From NCBI RefSeq assembly GCF_902686445.1, contig NC_062219.1:47643056-47707055 (forward strand): DNA of 64,000 bases, written 5' to 3'. This DNA comes from Sciurus carolinensis (Eukaryota > Chordata > Mammalia > Rodentia > Sciuridae). A program made the translations under genes and the position numbers. Shown piece by piece: positions 36,171 to 49,200 of the stretch (position 1 is the stretch's first letter; each line of letters begins with the position of its first letter). Under the pieces are notes generated by a model. It was not told where the DNA came from, did no database searches, and saw nothing but the letters and a program-made list of their open reading frames with translations.

Positions 36171-36559
36171 TACATATACTTGCAATAGTATATACCCCTA
36201 TTGAAGTTTTAAATTTACTAAGTATTTTTCTAGGAAAACTGAAAACATAAGGCCAGAGTAAATCTATTCATCAATAACTTAAGCACACAGTGACTCCAAA
36301 AGCAACATAATTGCAAGGAACTAAACTTGCTTTTCAGGATGCCTGTTCTCCTGTCCCTGGAGAGTTTTCTTTTAGAGTGTTGTTTGTTTTCCTTTTATCT
36401 CCTTTCCTAACCTATATGCTTCTTCTTGCTAGAGACTTCTTCCTTTCAAAATCTCTTTGTCCTATTTCTTAGCACAGTGTACATTTATTAAATTAGAATG
36501 CAGTTTCAGATTATGGCTGTGTCCCAGTCTAGATGCAATCGTGGAGAATTTATTGTGTT

Positions 36560-36805
36560 CATCAACCAAGAGTTTGGATTTTGAGGTTGAACAAAACTGG
36601 GCTCAAATGTAGACTCTGTCATGTCGCTTACTTGTCTGCTTCAGGCAGACAAGTCATTTAACATTTTTTAGTTCCACTTTCCTCATCAGTAAAAGTCTAA
36701 TATTTATACTCACCTCAGTTTCTGTAAGGAGTAAATAAAACATTGCATATGAAGCACCTGCCTGGGAAGGAGTGAGAACTCAATAAACAGTTGTTTATTA
36801 TCACA
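36560..36805 (+). repeat. MIR SINE
   Basis: 'aagagtttggattttgaggt', 'acttgtctgcttcaggcaga', 'cctcatcagtaaaagtcta' and 'aactcaataaacagttgttt' follow the order of a nearly full-length sense MIR. Confidence 0.75.
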
Positions 36806-37107
36806 GCTTATAATCAGTCATATGTGTACTGGAAAGTGTATAGTTTTTGTTTGTTTGTTTGTGGGGGCGGGTGTTTGATAGATACATTGACTCTGGCTTG
36901 ATAAATATGTGACTGACCATCACATGATAATATTTTGCATCATCAGAACCAATTAAGCTGAATTACACACCACCCCTCACAACCCTGTTAAAAGTAGTTG
37001 ATATTACACCAGTTTTGCACTAGCTGGTAAGTCGAGCCTTATGGGATTTTGTACTGTAAGATTCAAGAGGAGATAGGGAATGGCCCTGGCACTATTCTGT
37101 AACAGAT

Positions 37108-37400
37108 ATCCAAACCCCTGGCTGCATAATAGTATCACCTGCAAATACCTAAAATATCAATGCCTGGTCTCACCCTCAAAAATTCTGACTTAAATCCTTC
37201 CAATGTGCAGCTTAGGCATCCTGCTTTTAAATGTACCAGATGTTTCTTTCTAATGTGTGATTAGTTAGAACCAATGTTACACATAGCAGTGGTCCCCAAG
37301 CCTTGCCGTACATAAGAACCTTAAAGAACATTTAGAACTTCTGGTGCTCAAATAATAATTCCCAAGGTTTTTGAATCACTGTAATTCTAACATACAGAAA
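37108..37400. mobile_element. MER5-type (hAT-Charlie) DNA transposon remnants
   Basis: 'ctggctgcataatagtatca', 'aaaattctgacttaaatcct' and later 'agcagtggtccccaagcct' are MER5A-like phrases from non-autonomous hAT elements. Two fragments probably abut near 37285. Both are fossil. Confidence 0.6.
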
Positions 37401-38400
37401 GTTTGGGAACAAACATTCTATAGGACTGTTACTAAACAAGCACTCACACTAAATGAAGTATTGATTAAAATATTCATATTTGCATCATTTGTTCTGGTGT
37501 AATAATTATATAAAATGTTAAGAAAATTGGTTTTATTCACTAATGTATTTCTTTCTAAATGATTTTTATTGGCTATGCAATTTGGAAAATAGTGCTTGAT
37601 TTTGATTTTGGCTTATATGATGAAGTTGATTTCACATTGCAGTTAATGTTTCATTTCACACTTTAAATGCCTGAGTATTAGACATAAGGAATTCTGATAA
37701 AATATTTACATTGAGGCCATCCAGACTTCTGCTGATCAGATTAATTATGGTAAGCAAAGAAAATTTAAGCTGTTTTTGTATTTATAGTATGTTTTAGATG
37801 AGGAATAATCAACACTTTGTTAATGTTAAATTTGAGTATAGTAGTCCAATGATATGTTTCCAAATCCTTTTCTCACTTAACTCCAAATAATACACAGATT
37901 CTTCTGTTTTCTTTAAATTTTATGATTGTTTAAATAGTACCATTTTTGAGCATTTTTATTTATCATGGTCATTTGGATAATGCTACCATTTTTTAATGCT
38001 AAAATAACAAAATTTAAAGGCCTAACTACAGACAAGAAGGCTAATGCTAGATACCAATTCCCATTCATGGTGGGCAGATTAATAGTATGTTGTAAAGATT
38101 AGTCATGAAATATATACAAATATTGCTTTCTGATCTTAAGCATGTAGCCACTGTTAAAAGTAGAACTAGAAAAGAGGTTACAATAATCTTGGATTATAGT
38201 GTATTAGAAAAGTCCTTTAAACTGAATCTGAGTTAGGCAAATTTTCATGTGGTTTGGGGGAAGATGATTGGGTTAATACTGGAAACTGAAAATTCTGAGT
38301 TCTAGGATTGGTCAATTTACATATTTGGTATAACCACAGAAGAAATTATTTCTCTTTTTGTCCTTCTAACTTTGCAAAATTAAGCAACAGCATATACCAT
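37400..38400. other. AT-rich DNA without recognised features
   Basis: Nothing specific seen. Confidence 0.55.
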
Positions 38401-38605
38401 GATAACATGGCAAATCACTTAACCCCTTTGAGTCTTGGTATCCTTAGTTATAAATGGAATAAACTGGCCTAGTTGTTCTTGATACAAGTTATACTTTAGA
38501 ATCACTTAGGAAACTTCTAAAAATAGCCTTGCACTATCCCCCAGACAAATTAAAATAGAACTGCTGGGGGATGTGGCTTACTCAAGTGAAGTATGGTTCA
38601 TGGAC
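38400..38605. repeat. MIR and MER5-like fragments
   Basis: 'caaatcacttaacccctttg' (about 38410-38460) is MIR-like. 'actttagaatcacttagga' and 'aaattaaaatagaactgctg' (about 38480-38590) are MER5-like. Confidence 0.5.
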
Positions 38606-38607
38606 CA

Positions 38608-38825
38608 CTTGCATTAGCTTGGGACACCATAATGAAATGCCATAGACTGGGTGACTTATGCAACAGAAATTCATTTCTCATAATTCTCATGCTGGGAAGT
38701 TCAAAATCAGGGTGATAGTCAATTCAGTTTCTGATGAAATTCAGTTTCTTTCCTCCTGACTTGGTGACAGTAGCTTCTAGTTGTGATTTCATGTGGCCTA
38801 TGCAATAAGATTCTCTTTAGTCAGC
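38608..38825 (-). mobile_element. MaLR LTR fragment (MLT1/MST type)
   Basis: 'ccatagactgggtgacttat' followed by 'caacagaaattcatttctca' is the antisense 3' end of a MaLR LTR. It is non-coding and directly abuts another LTR of related type. Confidence 0.75.
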
Positions 38826-39240
38826 TTTTTTGTCTTTGTAACCAAAATATCTAATAAGAAAAATGTAAAGGAGGAAAAGTTTATTTTGGCTTATGGTTTC
38901 TGTCCATGGTCAGCCAACTCCATGACTCTGGGTCTGAGGAGAGGCAGAACATAATGGTAGAAGGGCATGGAAGAGGGAAGCAGCTTAGGACATAGCAACT
39001 AAGAAGCAGAAAGAAAGCTCTGTTCACCAGGAACAAAATATATATCCCAAAGGCACTCCCCAGTGACCTATCTCCTCCAGCCACACCCTACCTGTCTACA
39101 GTTACCTGCATAGTTAATACAGATTAATTCACTGATTACATTAAGGTTCTTATAACCCAATCATTTCACCTCTGAACATTCTTGCACTGTCTCACACAAG
39201 AGCTTTTGAGGGACAGCTTATTATCTACACCATAACAAGC
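38826..39240 (-). mobile_element. Second MaLR-type LTR
   Basis: 'taaaggaggaaaagtttatt', 'tggcttatggtttctgtcca', 'tataacccaatcatttcacc', 'gaacattcttgcactgtct' and a terminal 'ctacaccataaca' have the layout of an antisense MaLR LTR. The head-to-tail placement with the preceding fragment suggests nesting. No viral gene is present. The subfamily is unknown. Confidence 0.65.
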
Positions 39241-39744
39241 CCTTTCTGAAAATACAATTACATTTGGGATGAAAAATCACCTGGGAATTAAGATAATTAA
39301 GGTTCCTAATCAGCTGGCCTGAGATGGGGGAAGCATCCTGGATTATCTAAGAGTGTGCAAGTTAATCATAAGATCCTTACAGGTGAAAGAAGGGCAGGAA
39401 GCAAGACTCAGAATGATGCAGTTGACAAAGATGCAACAGATCATTGCTGGCTTTACAGATGCAGGGGCGTTGTGATCCCAAGCCAGAGGGAGTCCTCTAA
39501 AAACTGGTAAGAGACAAGTAAATGGGTTCTCCCCTAGAGCCATCAAAAAGGAACCCAGTCCTTCTGACATGTGGATTTAGTTCAATGAGATCAACTTTGA
39601 ATTTGTTTTCCAAAACTACAAGATAATAAATGTGTATTATTTCAAGCAGAAAAAAAGAAAAAAGAAAGAAAAATTACCTGAATTTTAGGGAAAACAATTG
39701 AGTTCATAGCACTTGGGATCTTGAAATTTTCAGATCCAAGTCCA

Positions 39745-40045
39745 GATCTTTTAAATTACATTCTCTCAGGTTGAGGGTCAGGAGTATGTTTTAAAAAACT
39801 CTGTAGGTAAATCTTATGTACATCTGAGTTTGAGGTAAATCTTATGTACATCTGAGTTTGAGGACCATTAGCCTAGGACATTAACTCTTATATTAGGCTG
39901 TGTATTTGAATCACCTAGGGAATTTTAAAATCTTGATACCTAGGTCCTGTCCCAGAGATTCTGATTTAATTATTGTAGAGGCACAGCTTATGGAAGTTTT
40001 AAAGCTCTGAAGGTGAATCCAACCTGAGAGTTACCAGTGTAGAAG
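39745..40045. mobile_element. MER5-type remnants with an internal tandem duplication
   Basis: 'gattctgatttaattattg' with 'tttgaatcacctagggaatt' is MER5-like (about 39865-40040). The preceding stretch looks like another MER5 end and carries the 28-bp duplication at 39805-39860. Confidence 0.55.
39805..39860. repeat. Perfect 28-bp tandem duplication
   Basis: The unit starting 'aggtaaatcttatgtacatc' occupies 39805-39832 and is repeated without change at 39833-39860, so the event is recent. Confidence 0.95.
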
Positions 40046-40049
40046 GTCT

Positions 40050-40870
40050 GTAAGGGTCTCTGCATTCTTAAACGGTATGAATTTTAATATGATGGCATCT
40101 ATAATATGTTTTATTAATATAATACAATACATAATCTAGATAATATGCATCAGGAGAATGATAGGACAACTCTATTTTGTAGCTCTATTTTATGCAACTA
40201 ACATTTATTAATACCTTTTCATTAATCACTTGGTGATATAATACATTTAACAAGAATTTTTTGAGACTTATTAGTTTTGATAGTATATATACTGAATGTA
40301 TGCTTCTTTATTCTATGATAAAAATCAAAGATTTATTGGATGGTCAGCATCTTTACATGGGATAAGAATAAATTAGATTTGGAAGTAGTCAAATTCTTAT
40401 GAGGTATTTTAAAAGAATCTTACAAATTTAGAGTCTAGGAGTAATTTTTAAAAAACGGATATAATGTGATTAATTTGTAGATCTCTGAAAAGTTTTTATT
40501 TAACATTAAAACAGAGGAAGTATGGGTATTTCTTAATATTAAAGCTTATGTCCAGAGTTATGTAATTTAAAAATTCTTTTGATACTAAAATATAAATGTA
40601 TAATAAAAATTATAGGGGTCCATTTCCTCCAGAATTTATAATAACAGGTAGACAAATGGCATTTTAAAATATCTCAAATCACCAGAGTGCTGACTGGTGA
40701 ATTTAATTGTAATGCCATCAAATATTAGCATGTAAAAGTGGAAAACTCAATGCCCTGGTATTTCCCTTTTCCCCCCTCCCCAAAGTACCTGAGTCATTTA
40801 AAAACTCCATTTAAATATTTAAGACCCATCACAGAAGAATTACTAACTGATGAATTAAAATAAACAATAG
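40050..40870. other. AT-rich DNA without recognised features
   Basis: Nothing specific seen. Confidence 0.55.
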
Positions 40871-40873
40871 TCT

Positions 40874-41089
40874 TAGAGCCAGGTATGGTGGTGCACGCCT
40901 GTAATCCCAATGACTCAGGAGGCTGAGGCAGGAGGATTGCAAGTTTGAGGCCAGTCTCAGTAATTTAACAAGACCCTAAGCAACTTAATGAGATCCCATC
41001 TCAAAATAAAAAATAAAAAGCCTGGGGAAGTGGTTCAATGGTTTAAGTGCTCCTGAGTTCAATCTCCAGTACCAAAAAAAAAAAAAAAG
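40874..41089 (+). mobile_element. B1-dID dimeric SINE
   Basis: A clear B1 half ('ggtggtgcacgcctgtaatc', 'ggaggctgaggcaggagga'), linker, ID half ('gagttcaatctccagtacc') and A-tail. 'aaaataaacaata' occurs just before (40859-40871) and after the tail, consistent with target-site duplication. It is among the least diverged B1-dID copies here. Confidence 0.94.
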
Positions 41090-41539
41090 ATAAAAAATAA
41101 AAATAAACAATAATTTTAAAATCCTGTGGCCTAATAGAAGAGTTATTAAGAATGGTATTTGAGTACTTGTCTTAATTACAATTCTGTTTTGATGAGGCCA
41201 AAGTGGAAATATTTTCCAAACATACGTGCATACTAAGAATTCACAAAGTGACTGGGAGAGTTAATATTAAATTGGTTCATCCACTCAAAACTTCCAGCTT
41301 TATTGAAAGAGGTATAATGGTGTCATCTTTGTTTAGAAGTCCTTCAAATCCTAACCTTATAATTCTTTTCTTATGTTTCAATAAGTAAGTATTACCAAGG
41401 AAATTACAAATGGAATACTAGAGTAGATATCAAAATGTGACTTTCTTTCCATATACAGATAGAAGGCAATATTTCTTTTCTTTAAGCAAGGTTAGGAATA
41501 AAACAAAATTTGGCAGGGAATTGTTTGAAAACATTTTTG

Positions 41540-42000
41540 CCATATTGTCAGTCTGTTCTGTGTTGATGTAACAAAACACCTGAGGCTAAGAACCTCATCA
41601 TGAAGGAAAGAGGTTTATTTAGCTCATAGTTCTGGAGGTTCAAAATAATGATGCCAGCATTTGTTGGGCTCTGGTGAGGTCCTCATGCTGGATGGTATCA
41701 CAGTGGCAGGAGCATATGTGGAAGAGAGAACTCACATGGCAAGACATGAAATGAGAGACCGGGGAGGAGCCAGGCTTATTCTTTTATAATAACTCAATCT
41801 CTCAGGAACTCAGTTCTGGAAGATCCAATCTGCCTGAGCCCAGCGTTCATTCATTCACGAAGGTGAACCCACAATGACTTAAGTATTTTCCACTGAGTCC
41901 CATTTCTTAAAGTTTCCACCTTAACACTGCTACACTGAGGACCAAGCTCCAGCATGTGAACCTCTGGGGGACACACTCAAACCATGTGAAAACCATAGTA
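41540..42000 (-). mobile_element. MaLR LTR
   Basis: 'tgtaacaaaacacctgaggc', 'aaagaggtttatttagctca', 'tagttctggaggttcaaaat' and 'gacacactcaaaccatgtg' match antisense MaLR LTR architecture. Solitary and non-coding. Confidence 0.75.
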
Positions 42001-42004
42001 CAAA

Positions 42005-43590
42005 TGAATTGGACTTTCACTGAAAGCTACTGAGAATGACTGTAGCCTGACAATTTAAGAGATCTTCCTCACGCGTCTACAGAAATCATTTTATGAGTAG
42101 GATGGACTATACCAATACTTAGAACCACAGATAAAGTGAGATTAACATATGCTTGAAAAGAAAATGTTAAATAATCCAAATTTGTAATAATATTGCAAAA
42201 CTCTCATCTGTTTCCACTTAACCACATACCTATCCTGTATGCTGTATTGAAATGAAAGGTCTGTAGTACAGTTTCTGAGTGTGAAAGGATAGTACTCACT
42301 TCAGTATGTCCCTGATCAGACAGCTGTTGTCCTCTGAAAATAGAACCTAGCCAAGAAACTTCTGGACTTCACAAATATTGAAACAGCGTTCGCTGTACAT
42401 AGGAAACACACAATGCATAACTATAGTAGCTGAACTAAAATTGCAAATAGGAAGAAGGGAATATTTAAATTTTTTCATGATGTTTGACAACAATTACTAA
42501 AATACCTAAGATTTAATATTAATCCCTTTTGTAATGTCTCTAAACACAGTTTAAACAAACAGGATGGGAGTTGTGAAGGAGGAATTGTGAAAGACTGGCA
42601 TCATCTTCTAGGCAAACCTACAAATGCTCATCTAGTAAGTGTTGCCTATGTAGTCTACCATGCCATAAGAATTGCTATGCTAATAACATTATTAGCATAT
42701 TATTTCTATGCTAATAATTTATTTCTGACAATTTTATTAAGACAGATTTTCTTCAAATCATTTTTATAAAACTGAAAAATAATGGCTATGTAAATGATCA
42801 AGATATAGAAATAGACATATATACTAAGTTCAGAAACCAGTGTTTATCTGTCTCTTTTGGTCTATTTCACTAAAAAAGAAAGATTTTGATCAACTGAATA
42901 TATTTCAAGACCCACTAAAAGATTGCAACTTAAAAACATTGCACTAGGGTTATATTGTGTATGTATAGAGAAATTTTGTTCCTGTCTACTTTCAAAGTTT
43001 AAAAGCATATAGGCCTCTGAGAAATAGGAGACTGAAACAGTGACTTCAGAGCTCTTTATAATCTACATAAATCTAACCAATAAACACTTAAGAAGATACC
43101 TTGGTGCTTTAGCCAAACAAGAGGCAAAAGCAGAGACAATTTTGCTTAAAATCAAACTCTTTGTGGCATTTAGAGGAACGCCCATACTGACTGAAGGAAA
43201 TGGTAGCAAACAGATAGGTTTAAAGACTAAAGAAAACATACAGGAGCTTTGAGAGTTCCCCAAGAACCAAACAGATCTTCTCACAGAAAGATGTAGTTGT
43301 TACAGCAATAAGATGCCAGGGATTCATTGATTCCCTGAGGAGGAATCAGTGGTTGATCAGTAGTCCTCAGTTCCTGACACTGAGAAGGAATGCAAGTTCC
43401 AAGGGCTGCATTTTCCAGACCATGCCCACCATATTCCATCACCACTTCAGCTCAGATTTTTAATAGTGAAAGAATAACTTTTCCTTTAACAAAGCTCCAT
43501 TTATAAGTATTATATTGATGTTGTACCTGTGGCCTAGACTACAGTCTTCTGTTACCGATGCTGCTGATACTGTGATCTCTAAACATGTTC
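42005..43590. other. AT-rich DNA without recognised features
   Basis: It contains a 24-bp palindrome at 42676-42699 and otherwise nothing I can name. Confidence 0.5.
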
Positions 43591-43619
43591 TTTTTGTTTT
43601 TATTTCTTTCTTTTCACAG

Positions 43620-43862
43620 AAGATTCTCATTGCCCTGGATTTCTATGATCAGAAACAATCAGCAGCGTAAAAGGTGGCTATAAATGATATGGGAAAGAGC
43701 TCTGATCAGAAATGTTTGCTGCCTTGGATACAGGGCTTTGAAGACAAGCAAAGAGGACCCTTGCTTGCCTTGTGCCACCAGTGAGATTTCAACTAGACAA
43801 AATTGGATGAAAATTGCAAAGTATTTGCATGACTGCTTCCAATAAACATTTTTTTAAAAAGA
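43620..43862 (+). ncRNA. Candidate terminal exon of an unannotated non-coding RNA
   Basis: A strong acceptor (a long pyrimidine tract ending 'ttctttcttttcacag', AG at 43618/43619) is followed by about 240 bases of mixed-composition sequence. A canonical poly(A) signal AATAAA sits at 43841-43846, with an A-rich stretch about 10 bases later. The reading frames inside are short, so a non-coding transcript is more likely than a coding one. The direction is opposite to DSE. It could be a chance combination; no matching upstream exon can be assigned with confidence. Confidence 0.3.
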
Positions 43863-44336
43863 GATTTATTCACACATTCTTATTTGCCTGGGAGCATTAT
43901 GATTTATCAATGACTTGGGTTAAATATAAATTCTATACTTGACAGCTCAGTTTGAGGAATTCAGAAAGAAATACATCAAAAGGGAACAAAGATATCAGCC
44001 AGGAATTTTTCTCGATCTCCATTGGCTTTGACACACACACACAAACACATGCACATACATGCATACACACAAAGGGGTTTTAATACATTTTGGGACTTGT
44101 AAATGCATGGGTGTCAAGAAGCTTAGAATCACAGGGGAAAGTAGATCCCTGAAATGCACCATTCACAACAGGATATACTCCCACAGGAGCTGGGGAGGAG
44201 TGTCTTCTAAATATTTTGAATAAAACCAATAACACAATTTTCTTAAAATTCTCAAATCTTTTATTACAAGATAAGAGAAAAAGAGCATTAATTTTTTAAA
44301 TGTCTTATATAAGCCAGACTCTGTTGATGCCATGTA

Positions 44337-44357
44337 AAAAAAAAAAAAAAAAAAAAC
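44337..44357. repeat. Poly-A run
   Basis: About 20 consecutive A residues with no recognisable SINE body in front. Confidence 0.9.
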
Positions 44358-44849
44358 TTGTTTTTACACTGCAGGAGCCAGGGAGGGAGTGACTCACACC
44401 CATTAGCACTTGATCCTTCTGAAGAATGAACTAGAACTGGAGAAAGGAGGAGAGCAAACACTGGTCTCTGGATGCCAGAGAAAACCAGGATGCTGGTAAA
44501 TGCTCGAGGGAGGGACCATTATTAGTGAATTTCATAAGTTCACACTGCTCAGTCAAATTTTTTTGAACCATGCTTTGGAAAGATATCAAGGCCTCACAGA
44601 AAAACACAGTTCCTTGTGGAATAAAAACTAGTAAATAATGGGAGATGGTGACAAGGGGAGGCATCCACTTAAGAGCCTGAATATGGCTTTTCAGTGATGA
44701 ACTTGGAAGCACTAGCTATGCAGACAGAATCTGAGAGACTGTGGGAGGGGGTACAGATGGTGACACTTTCTATGCCCAGAATTATAGGAATGCTGAACAC
44801 TGGGTATGACTACTGAAGCCAAACGTAGGCCTCATGGGAGAAATAAGCA

Positions 44850-45005
44850 CTGGATTGGTATCCAGAGCTGTGGAATTCAGGGACATACTGGCTCTACCAC
44901 CAGCTCAGGTGAATAAGTTCCTTCAGACACTGGGGTCCTTTTCCTCATTTGGGAAATGAGAGGGTGTATCATCTGCGAGATTCTTTTAACTTTAGAATTT
45001 TATAA
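44850..45005 (+). repeat. MIR SINE
   Basis: 'tggctctaccaccagctcag' and 'tcctcatttgggaaatgag' are sense MIR landmarks. Confidence 0.7.
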
Positions 45006-45296
45006 CACAAAGTTTATGAGTTATGGAACATATGTCTTCTAGATGAGGAGTTTTAAATACTTTTTGCCACATTAAAACACATAAATGGAAACAGGAGAAA
45101 ATGTTAAGTTTTATAATGTTTTCTTGATGTCCAAAGTACTATTTTAACATGAATCACTGAAATCTTGACCAAGTATACATATGAGCCACTTGTGACTAGT
45201 GAATATTATCTACCATACTGGATAGTGCAGATTTAGACAGCTGTGTGAATTTCACAGGAGGGGAATGAAAGCTACAATTGTCTTTGATCCTCTGAG

Positions 45297-45450
45297 ATAT
45301 GGTTCCCAAGCCTAGATATCCACCAAAATTACTGGAGGAACTTAAAAATATTTCTGATCTCAGTCCATTCCTTGGACATAGGTCATGTCTTAGAAAATCC
45401 CTAGATAAATTGATGTGCAACCAGTCTGCAAGGCAGTGTTTGAAAACCTC
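45297..45450. mobile_element. MER5-like DNA transposon remnant
   Basis: 'tatggttcccaagcctaga', 'aaattactggaggaacttaa' and 'aaggcagtgtttgaaaacc' resemble both ends of MER5A. Confidence 0.55.
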
Positions 45451-45455
45451 TTCAC

Positions 45456-45590
45456 TGGGGACTGGGTTTTTAACTCAGTGATATAGTACTTGCCTAGCAC
45501 ATGTGAGGTACTGGGTTCAATCCTCAGCACCACATAAAAATCAATAATAAAATAAAAGTATTATGTCCATCAAAAAAAAAATTTTTAAGG
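45456..45590 (+). mobile_element. ID SINE with long sciurid-type tail
   Basis: The ID body ('tttttaactcagtgatatag', 'actgggttcaatcctcagca') runs into 'ccacataaaaatc', an A-rich stretch, 'gtattatgtccatc' and a poly-A. The tail matches the element at 17730-17861, showing a shared subfamily. Confidence 0.92.
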
Positions 45591-46203
45591 TGGGTAGAAT
45601 AAAGGAAGCAATGATCATGTGATTAACATCCTCTCTAGGGATTCTCCAGATAGTTAACTATTATGTGGGCAGGAAGATTTCAATGCTAATTCTATAGAGT
45701 ACTTCTAGTTACTAAAAGCAATTTAACTTTTTAAGTTAAAATTTATTAATGCCAGTCTTTTGAAGTTATGTAAGTGAAAGATAAGGAATATAAACCGTTA
45801 GACATAATGCTAGGCAGAATAAATGCTCAGTGATGGTTATTATTTTAAGACAAAATCTGTTTAAATACCTTATTGAGAACCATTTATAAGATTTTTTGGA
45901 AATTAAGAACATGCTCATGAAGAAAGGTATTTATTCCTAATAACAATCCATGACATAAACAGATTTATCTGGAAGCCTACAAAGGAAATATCCCTAAATT
46001 TTCCACCCAATATTACCTAACACATGCATGCACAATTCCTCCACCATTACCTCCTTGAGTAGTCTCTTCATGTCTCCAGAGAAAAAGTAGAACATCAAGT
46101 TCCTTCTCAACCACAGTGGGAGGTCAGCATCAGTTCATTTGGAAAAATATTCATCAGTGTTTATACACACACAGACTCATCCACATGTATACTTCCATGT
46201 GCG

Positions 46204-46234
<31 letters not shown>

Positions 46235-49200
46235 TCACTCACTGTATTTTTAAACTATAACTTAGCAAATACCTTGATTTAATATTTAGATAACATAAAT
46301 GAATGAGGTAATAGGGAAACGCAACCGCTTATGATGACCACAAGACTCACGCTCTTCTCTTGTTTTTAACAATTTCTAATGGACTTGTCTGACAAACACA
46401 TTTCATACTGAATAGAATTCATATTACCATAAAAAAATGGAGGGAGATGGGGAGAGGCAGAAGGAGACAGAGAGGGAGAGAGAGAGAAAGGAAGAGTTGG
46501 GCACATGTGTGGGTTGAGCTTGCAAGCTGGGTCAATTTGGGGAAGACAATTTTTTGAGCACCTAGGGCTTGCCAGACTGACCCTAAGGCTGTGTTGTGCA
46601 AAATGGGTAATGATTTTTTCTGCCAGGTATATTATTAGAATGAGTTTAATTCCAGTTCTGACTAATGTTTTCTTCTTGGCTCTCTTACTTCTTTAGCACA
46701 AACATCTGGGGTTGTGGTGATTTTAAGTGTGCTCTTCAAAGCGTCACAAAGTTTCTACTTTTTTTTTTTTTTTTCAATTCCTTGATGTTTACTACAAATT
46801 CAAGAGTTCACTGACGTTTGTCCCATCTAGCACTAACACTGTGGTTTTTAAGTCCTCCTGTCTTTCATAAACACCATTCCAAGCACAGCTACCTCCATGC
46901 AGAGCCTAGAAAATAAGATCATAGCCCATGCAAATTCTGCGTATCACATTGAGAGATTTGTATTTTATTTTGAGGCAGCCCTGTGTTGGTGGGACACTTG
47001 TGATCAAGGTGGAAGAAATGGTTCTAAGCAATACTTTCATTTCGACTGATCCTTAAACATAGTAACAGAATATGTTAAGGTCTGAAATGATTGTTGTGCC
47101 AAAGAGGTTACCTGTGTGCACATAGATAATCGTTGATGAACTGAGGAAACATTAGGTAAAGCACCTCTCTGGATTAAAACTGAGTGAGTAATATTCTAGA
47201 TTAATACTAAATGAATTAACCCAGGAATGAGAAAACACCTAAAAGCAACAAACATTATAGCCACATATCTATATGACTCCTTCATTTCACATATTTACAC
47301 ATGGAATTTAGGTCTGGAGATTTTAACCAACTTTTACAAGGTGATGGGCAGACTAAAATGAGCTTTGTTTACAGACCATTGGAAACCCAATGTAACCAAA
47401 GAGAACCATTGTGAGACAGGAAAACCACTAGAAATGTGTATGATACAATGTAAGAGACAGCTCTTCAGGTTCAACCAAGAATTGGGATGTATATTCCTCA
47501 TAATCTCTATCACTCTTCACAGTTCACCAGGAAGCTTTAAGATTACAAAATAAAATTCCTAAATTCCATGAGTTTATAAGTGGAGTACTCTGGAGAAGAC
47601 TATTTTAATCACCAAAGACATTTGAGTTAAATTGATAAAATTTATTTTCTTTTAAAATTATATACTTGAGAACTCTGGACCCATGAAAAATAGTCCAAGA
47701 TTGTTTAAAAGGTGATGACTTTTATTCTTTTTTTTTTTTTTCCTTTCATAGAACATTACTAAAAATATCAGCATTTATGTATCTCTTTTGCAACAAGGTA
47801 ACAATCATGAAACTATTAATGAATAACATTAATATAACATAATAGAAAATAGTTGTGCTATATTTAGTCAATAAAATATAACATTATAATCAGTTATAAA
47901 ACGGGTTTTAGGAATTTAAATATTATTAAGCTCACCTACATATTAGCAATTTCTTAAATAAAAAGTAAAAGTTTTGATATATGAAGATAAGGTATCAGGT
48001 TCAGTTTTCATCTCCTACCGTACTCAAAACAGATACCGGAAAGAGTTACTTTGTTTTGTCTCACAGGGACCACCAAGTTACTCCATTATTTCAAGAGATC
48101 TGGGATGGACTAGCCAAACTGAGTCAAGTGACTGTACTGCTAAGACAAAGCTCTGAGGCTCAGGATTCACCAGAGAGCAAACATTTGTATCTGTTAGGGG
48201 GAAGTTGTTAATGGTGTTGTCTGTTTGGAAGAAAAAAGAAGGAAGATGAAGAACCAAACTCTAAATCACAACAAATATTGTATTAAATACTTTGTAAAAG
48301 CAAACTATATTATTGATAATATTAGTTAATTTGGATAGCTTTTAACAAATGAACATTCTTTTCTAAGACTGTAAGTTGTACGTAAAATAATACAAAGCAG
48401 AACATAGACTGGAACGGAACATTTTACCAACAGAGGAACTTAGAGAAATTTTTTTTTTCCAAATGGAAGATATGGTAGACCAATCTTATATAGTTAAATA
48501 GACTACGTTTGCCGTATCTAAAGTCATGGAAAATCCCTAAAAGTTTTTTCATTTCCTTACTTGGAGGAAAATTATGTAGTAAATACTGTACATCGTTAGT
48601 GAAAATATATGTGTGTGGCATAACTCATCTTTGAGAATAATCCATGAGAACCCACCTGAGATTTAGAGAGCCATATTCCTGTTTAAGGAGCAGTCATGAA
48701 TATCATAATCACCATTTGAATACAACCCAATGTTTGACTGACTGACTCAAAAAATAGACAATTGTGTCAGTCAGTCTTTATATTATTAAGGGGTTAAAAA
48801 TGGTCCCATTTAATACTTTTCCCTGAGGAAATTTTGATACAATTTCATAGCCCTGTAAATTCTAAATGTGATTATCAGATTGGTTTACCCACAATTCACT
48901 CAAGCAAGATTTTGTAATATGAAAAGGAGAGAGATATGGCCTTTCCTCTGAAGATTAAATTCTGATGTAATCCCACTTCTCTAAAAGGAGTTATTGCCAC
49001 AGAAGTTAGATAGTAAAAGATTTTCATTCTATGGGGAAGTATGTAGGTCCCAGAAGAATATATATGCATACGACAATGGTCAACCATATCCTCTTGCATA
49101 GTTTATCTTAAGGTAAGCAGAATGGCCTAATCACTGTTCAGTTGTCTTACTAACCTATTCTCTTATGACACAAATCACTTTTAAATAGAGAAAAAATAAG

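Noticed and set aside
39805..39860. CRISPR-like or regulatory tandem array
   Set aside because: Only two adjacent units without spacers, in mammalian DNA: a simple duplication. The same applies to 3360-3402 and 52718-52812.
43620..43862. Processed pseudogene
   Set aside because: No recognisable parent gene and no flanking duplication. The pyrimidine tract plus AG fits a splice acceptor better, so I kept it as a low-confidence ncRNA exon.
48736..48776. Inverted repeat gactgactgac / gtcagtcagtc with a 19-base loop
   Set aside because: The arms are short tandem GACT repeats, so complementarity arises easily from simple sequence. No other support for function.
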